Positions 43,567-47,169 of a stretch of 47,169 bases of DNA are shown piece by piece. The notes beneath the pieces are model-generated. The model saw nothing but the letters and a program-made list of their open reading frames with translations, was not told where the DNA came from and ran no database searches. Every line of letters begins with the position of its first letter. Position 1 is the first letter of the stretch. The position numbers and the translations under genes are program-made. Source of the DNA: Clostridia bacterium (lineage in GTDB: Bacteria; Bacillota; Dehalobacteriia; Dehalobacteriales; Dehalobacteriaceae); the NCBI GenBank assembly GCA_012838175.1, contig DUPU01000216.1:1-47169 (forward strand). Reading direction: 5' to 3'.

Positions 43567-46488
43567 TTAGAAGAATCTCTCAGCATCTGCATCTCCCAAA
43601 GGAATAAAGAAGTCGTTACCCCCATATTTTACCGGATTTGCTTTAATCTCTTCCAGTTCATCGTAAAGATCAGATCCAAGGAAATATTTTTTCGGAGGCT
43701 CAATCTTGCCTCCGGAGGCGAGAATATCTAATCCAGCCTTCACCTTTTCTGGTGTCGCGGGCATCTCAAAGATACGTACTCCACAAGCATTATAAATAGC
43801 ATTTAAGACAGCAACATGCCCTGCAGACTGGAAAGCCTCGGAAGCACCGGAGGAACCAAAAGGTCCAATTTCATCCGGTCTTTCGTAATGAATTACATTT
43901 ATATCATCAGGTATATCCTGAATATACGGCACACCGGCACCTAGCATATTGGCATGCTTTTTCACATCATCATAATTCTCACTGAGGGCAAAGCCAATAC
44001 TATGAGAGATACCGCCATAAGCCTGCCCGTTAACGGCATCGATGTTACCGATCTTACCTACACAATCCACACAGGTGAAACGAAGTACTCTTGTTTTACC
44101 GGTAGTAGTGTCTACTTCTACCTCCGCTAAATTAAGACAATAGGTATAGGCGGGAGTAGGATCTCCAATACCGGTATTGGGGTCCAAACGGCAAAGTCCG
44201 GGAATAGTGACATTCTGGAAAGTACCATAATATTTTGTAGGAATGCCTTCAGCCACCATCTCTTCATAGGTACGGAAGGTACCGTCCGGTTTGCGCATGG
44301 CATTAATCAATTTCTCAGCAGCAATTATGGTAGCTTTACCACTCATAAAGTGAGTACGGCTGGCCCCTGACATACCACTATCCGGACAAAGCTTAGTATC
44401 ATTCTGCACCAGCCTGATCTTATCAGGAGTAACACCCAATGGTTTAAGGGCTTCCAGTGTTAACATCAGGGAACCGATATCTCCTCCCTGCCCTAGTTCT
44501 TGATAAGTGTCATATTTAATAAAGGTATTTTCCGGGGTTAGTTCAATTGCTACAGAGGAACTGTCCGTTCCGCCTTCCGTAACATTAAAACCACCCCAGG
44601 ACAAACCGACACCGCGGCGTTTCTCGGGAGTATCGGCAGCCTTCGCTTCTTTCACCGCTCTTTCGTAATATGGTTTCATGATCTTCATTATTTCCTCCAT
44701 GGGGTACTGGCGGAAAGGATAGCTGTTGATATTGGTATCTCCGGGGCGGGCAATGTTTCTCCAACGGAATTCAAAAGGATCAATTCCTGCTTTTTCTGCT
44801 AACATGTCTATCAAAGCTTCAGATAAAGTATACGCCTGAGGAGAACCATAGCTGCGGTAAGCGGTCCCAAAATTATGATTGGTATTGGCAACCCGGACTA
44901 ACCCTGCCACATTTGGCACATAATAAGGAAAGAAAGCAAATCGAGCCGGTTTAGTCATAACATCATCCCCACCCCAGGAATAAGCTCCATGATCCAAACC
45001 AAAATCAAATTCAACAGCAGTAATTTTCCCGTTTTCATCACAAGCTGCCTTACCGTTAGAATAACTGGGCATGCGTTTTCCGGAAAAATGCTGATGCTCC
45101 TCATAGGTCATAGAGAGGGCAACAGGCATCTTGGTTACCACAGCGGCAGCTGCCGCCAAACAAATGTCTCCGGCATTGGTTGACCAACCAAAGCTGGCCC
45201 CGGTAGGATTCATCACAATGCGTATTTTATCCTTGGGTACACCCACTGAATTGCCGATACGGCCGATAGACGAATAAACCCCCTGAGACTTGCATTGGAT
45301 TGTTAAATAATCATCCTCATCAAAATAAGCCTGCACAGTAGTACCCTCAATGGATAAATGAGGCTGCCGGGTAGAATGGAAGCTCCCCTCAACGCTGTAA
45401 GCCGAATTGTCTATTATTTCTTTCACCTTGGAAGGCTCTTCCAAACCTGCACCCTTTAAAACCGGCTGCATGGAGAAAATATTAGGTGTATCTTCATGAA
45501 CTCGGATAGCATCCGGCGTTACTGCATCCAAATAATTCAAATATTCAGGAAGCCGCTCAATTTCCACTTTAACTTTATCTGCAGCAGCACGGGCATGATC
45601 CTTTGTATCTGCAACAGCCAGGGCCACAACATCACCATAACGATATATTTTATCCTCGCACAATACCTTGCGGCTCGGCACCATTACCGTTGTGCGTTCA
45701 TGGAAATGAGCTTCTGCCATTACATTGGAGCCCCCCGCTTCCTTTAGTTCCTTGTGAGTAATAATTTTCACTACTCCAGGCATCTTTTCCGCTTCCGAGG
45801 TATCTATCTTTAAGATTTTGGCATGATGGGCAATTTTGGGCTGAACTATCGCTACATGAAGTGTCTCGGGAGGCATCTTCAGTGCCTGATCATCTCCATA
45901 GTCGGCCAGTCCGCACACCTTCGCCAGAGCTGTGGGTCGCACCAGGGGCTTACCGTAATACTCTTTGTCCTCAGGAAGCTTGAAAGTAATATCTTCAATA
46001 GTTGCCTCACCGCGTACAACCTTAGCCGCTGCCATTACGGCATCAACAATTTGCTTATAACCGGTGCAGCGACATACGTTCCGATGTTTCTGGAACCAAG
46101 CACGCACTTCTTCCCGAGTAGGATTATTGTTTTCCAAGAGTAGAGCATAAGCAGAGACGATAAAACCGGGAGAGCAGAAACCGCACTGTACAGCACCACA
46201 ATTCATGAATGCCACTTGCAAGGGGTGTAAGTTAGCAGGAGTGCCGATACCTTCAATTGTGATAACTTTACTATACTCCTCCACTGTCCTAATCTTTTTG
46301 GTACATGAGCGGATAACTTTGCCGTTAAGAATCACTGAACATGCTCCGCAAACACCTGTTCCACAGCCAATTTTAGTCCCTGTAAGACCCATGCGGCGTA
46401 ATACATCAGCCAGAGAATCTTTTTCCGGGTTACAGGCAAACATACGATTCGCTCCGTTAATATTCAACCACATTTTTCTTAGCTTCAT
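43567..46488 (-). CDS. Molybdenum aldehyde oxidoreductase (xanthine oxidase family, MOP type)
   Basis: 973 residues. The plant-type [2Fe-2S] site is at Cys42/47/50 (GCGTGVCGACSVILNG), and the second [2Fe-2S] site is QCGFCSPG plus NVCRCTGY near residue 140. The FAD domain of xanthine dehydrogenase is absent; the molybdenum domain starts at about 185, as in Desulfovibrio gigas MOP. The molybdenum-site glutamate is likely in GSSGASEAFQSAGH. It should oxidise an aldehyde or N-heterocycle with water as oxygen source and hand electrons to the partner encoded next. No maturation gene (xdhC or mocA) is in the window. The ATG has GGGGAGG upstream. First gene of the four-gene operon. Confidence 0.92.
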   Translation of the reverse strand: MKLRKMWLNINGANRMFACNPEKDSLADVLRRMGLTGTKIGCGTGVCGACSVILNGKVIRSCTKKIRTVEEYSKVITIEGIGTPANLHPLQVAFMNCGAVQCGFCSPGFIVSAYALLLENNNPTREEVRAWFQKHRNVCRCTGYKQIVDAVMAAAKVVRGEATIEDITFKLPEDKEYYGKPLVRPTALAKVCGLADYGDDQALKMPPETLHVAIVQPKIAHHAKILKIDTSEAEKMPGVVKIITHKELKEAGGSNVMAEAHFHERTTVMVPSRKVLCEDKIYRYGDVVALAVADTKDHARAAADKVKVEIERLPEYLNYLDAVTPDAIRVHEDTPNIFSMQPVLKGAGLEEPSKVKEIIDNSAYSVEGSFHSTRQPHLSIEGTTVQAYFDEDDYLTIQCKSQGVYSSIGRIGNSVGVPKDKIRIVMNPTGASFGWSTNAGDICLAAAAAVVTKMPVALSMTYEEHQHFSGKRMPSYSNGKAACDENGKITAVEFDFGLDHGAYSWGGDDVMTKPARFAFFPYYVPNVAGLVRVANTNHNFGTAYRSYGSPQAYTLSEALIDMLAEKAGIDPFEFRWRNIARPGDTNINSYPFRQYPMEEIMKIMKPYYERAVKEAKAADTPEKRRGVGLSWGGFNVTEGGTDSSSVAIELTPENTFIKYDTYQELGQGGDIGSLMLTLEALKPLGVTPDKIRLVQNDTKLCPDSGMSGASRTHFMSGKATIIAAEKLINAMRKPDGTFRTYEEMVAEGIPTKYYGTFQNVTIPGLCRLDPNTGIGDPTPAYTYCLNLAEVEVDTTTGKTRVLRFTCVDCVGKIGNIDAVNGQAYGGISHSIGFALSENYDDVKKHANMLGAGVPYIQDIPDDINVIHYERPDEIGPFGSSGASEAFQSAGHVAVLNAIYNACGVRIFEMPATPEKVKAGLDILASGGKIEPPKKYFLGSDLYDELEEIKANPVKYGGNDFFIPLGDADAERFF

Positions 46489-46615
46489 TCACATTCCTCC
46501 CCATTTTTTATTTGATCCCGTCACAACAAATGACAGGTATCAAGCCTCTCCAATTATTAACTTAGAGTTTTTAACAGCAATTATTTCTCTAAAAAAACCA
46601 CAACCGGTTATCAAC

Positions 46616-46664
46616 TTGTCAACTTTTTGTACACATTTATTATTAAAATGTCAGCTTTTTATAC
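46616..46664. repeat. Direct repeat upstream of the oxidoreductase operon
   Basis: TGTCAACTTTTTGTAC (46617-46632) and TGTCAGCTTTTTATAC (46649-46664) match at 14 of 16 positions with a 32-base period, about three helical turns. On the minus strand CTGACA-17-TACAAA across the repeats could also serve as a sigma-A promoter. The 15-mer TTGTCAACTTTTTGT also occurs at 38692-38706 before the cobalt operon. Confidence 0.55.
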
Positions 46665-46726
46665 AAATTAGTGCTCCAACTGTACTAGTTCTTTGCTTCT
46701 TTCATTCCAATACTGCTGTAAATTAA

Positions 46727-46752
46727 TAAAAAAACAGTATTCCCCCCTTGGA
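46727..46752 (-). terminator. Terminator or attenuator in the oxidoreductase leader
   Basis: Minus strand CAGTATTtcc...GAATACTG forms a 7-8 bp stem followed by TTTTTTTATT. It lies 240 bp after the sigma-54 site and 240 bp before the aldehyde oxidoreductase start, and no minus-strand gene longer than 17 codons lies between site and hairpin. Confidence 0.8.
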
Positions 46753-46837
46753 AATACTGCTTATAAAAGCTGCTTTACAGTACAAAACATAGTTTAAGCA
46801 TCTTTTACTTTGTTTCCTTTCCAAAAGGGAGGCATAA

Positions 46838-46918
46838 ATGTTTCCACTTATACCCTATCGGTTAATCGCCATGGTACTAACTTTAGGCATAATTAACTCG
46901 GAAACTTATAGAATATAA
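46838..46918 (+). CDS. Possible 26-aa hydrophobic peptide
   Basis: Plus-strand frame beginning MFPLIPYRLIAMVLTLG after a good AAGGGAGG site five bases upstream. The peptide is hydrophobic enough to insert in the membrane and could be a small toxin-like peptide, but I do not recognise it. A 17-codon frame with a GTG start overlaps on the minus strand (46794-46847). Either may be chance. Confidence 0.22.
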   Translation: MFPLIPYRLIAMVLTLGIINSETYRI

Positions 46919-47006
46919 AGATATCATTATTTTAAAGATTTTTCTTAATATGATTGATCAATATTAAGTTTTAATTTTTCAAAAAATATTACACATTTTT
47001 TAATAG

Positions 47007-47024
47007 TTGCAAAAATCATGCCAA
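47007..47024 (-). promoter_or_regulatory. Sigma-54 (-24/-12) promoter
   Basis: Minus strand TTGGCATGATTTTTGCAA: TGGCA and TTGCA with exactly ten bases between GG and GC, close to the consensus YTGGCACG-N4-TTGCW. It points toward the aldehyde oxidoreductase operon, about 520 bp from its ATG. A CCCAC/GTGGG palindrome (47053-47069) lies upstream and could bind an activator. Confidence 0.7.
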
Positions 47025-47130
47025 TTAACTTTTATATTATTTACTCAACTTTCCCACTTACAATGTGGGCTTGATCTTTGAAAAATTCATATAGAAACGC
47101 ACATTAAAACAACAGAAAACCCCCTTGGAA

Positions 47131-47139
47131 TGGTATAAT
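47131..47139 (+). promoter_or_regulatory. Possible extended -10 promoter at the window end
   Basis: Plus strand TGGTATAAT, a perfect extended -10 (TGnTATAAT), pointing off the right edge toward an unseen gene. No clear -35 is present. Confidence 0.4.
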
Positions 47140-47169
47140 TGAATTGACCAAAACCCAACAATACCAGCC

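Noticed and set aside
38801-46488. Selenocysteine (in-frame TGA) in the radical SAM or oxidoreductase genes
   Set aside because: All frames are intact with cysteine at the expected positions, and I saw no recoded TGA.
1-47169. CRISPR arrays, rRNA or tRNA genes, insertion-sequence transposases, prophage genes
   Set aside because: Looked for and not seen. The window contains no transposase or integrase ORF and no regularly spaced repeats.

Overview
The window looks like chromosome of an anaerobic, low-GC Gram-positive bacterium of the Clostridia. A Peptococcaceae-type relative is my inference, not a proven assignment. The clues are purine-rich Shine-Dalgarno sites, the Firmicutes order ylxM-ffh-rpsP-khpA-rimM-trmD / rplS-lepB-rbgA-rnhB, oxygen-sensitive enzymes (radical SAM, 2-hydroxyacyl-CoA dehydratase activase, molybdenum hydroxylase, Hdr-type iron-sulfur proteins) and heavy use of riboswitches. 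Almost every gene is on the minus strand. The main exception is a P-type ATPase at 16.2-18.9 kb.

Layout. 0-1.1 kb: start of a complex I operon (nuoA-nuoB-nuoC, the last cut by the window edge). 1.2-13.1 kb: the translation and secretion block. It is unusual in two ways: trmD is fused to a second SPOUT methyltransferase domain, and a 1433-residue activase-like protein sits between trmD and rplS. 13.3-15.6 kb: a cyclopropane-fatty-acid-synthase-type methyltransferase and a DegV lipid-binding protein. 16-19 kb: a P2-type cation ATPase behind a yybP-ykoY (Mn2+) riboswitch with its own terminator. 19.1-23.9 kb: ftsY followed by mtnP-mtnA-class II aldolase-mtaD, a gene set that fits the dihydroxyacetone-phosphate shunt for salvage of methylthioadenosine and 5'-deoxyadenosine. 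24.3-26 kb: an aminomutase whose substrate-pocket residues are those of glutamate 2,3-aminomutase, behind a c-di-AMP (ydaO-type) riboswitch and terminator. 26-30.4 kb: smc with a translationally coupled metallo-beta-lactamase-fold gene. 30.5-32.7 kb: a membrane polyferredoxin with a CsoR-like operator on its promoter, and a cysteine-desulfurase-family enzyme.

32.7-38.6 kb is a cobalt/corrinoid operon, cbiM-cbiN-cbiZ-btuF-btuC-btuD, preceded by two complete cobalamin riboswitches in tandem, each with its own terminator. The ATPase carries an extra C-terminal domain, and cbiQ/cbiO are absent from the locus.

38.8-46.5 kb is the most unusual region. It is a four-gene operon: a two-[2Fe-2S] molybdenum aldehyde oxidoreductase without an FAD domain, a 746-residue FAD/multi-[4Fe-4S]/HdrD-like fusion, a 64-residue four-cysteine protein, and a 688-residue radical SAM protein with a cysteine-rich DUF5714-like C-terminus. 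About 500 bp upstream is a near-consensus sigma-54 promoter, followed by a terminator inside the leader. This looks like a dedicated oxidoreductase plus electron-transfer plus maturation or modification system, and it resembles the DVU_1555-1559 neighbourhood of Desulfovibrio as I recall it.

All homology calls are from recognised motifs and memory of the families; no search was run.
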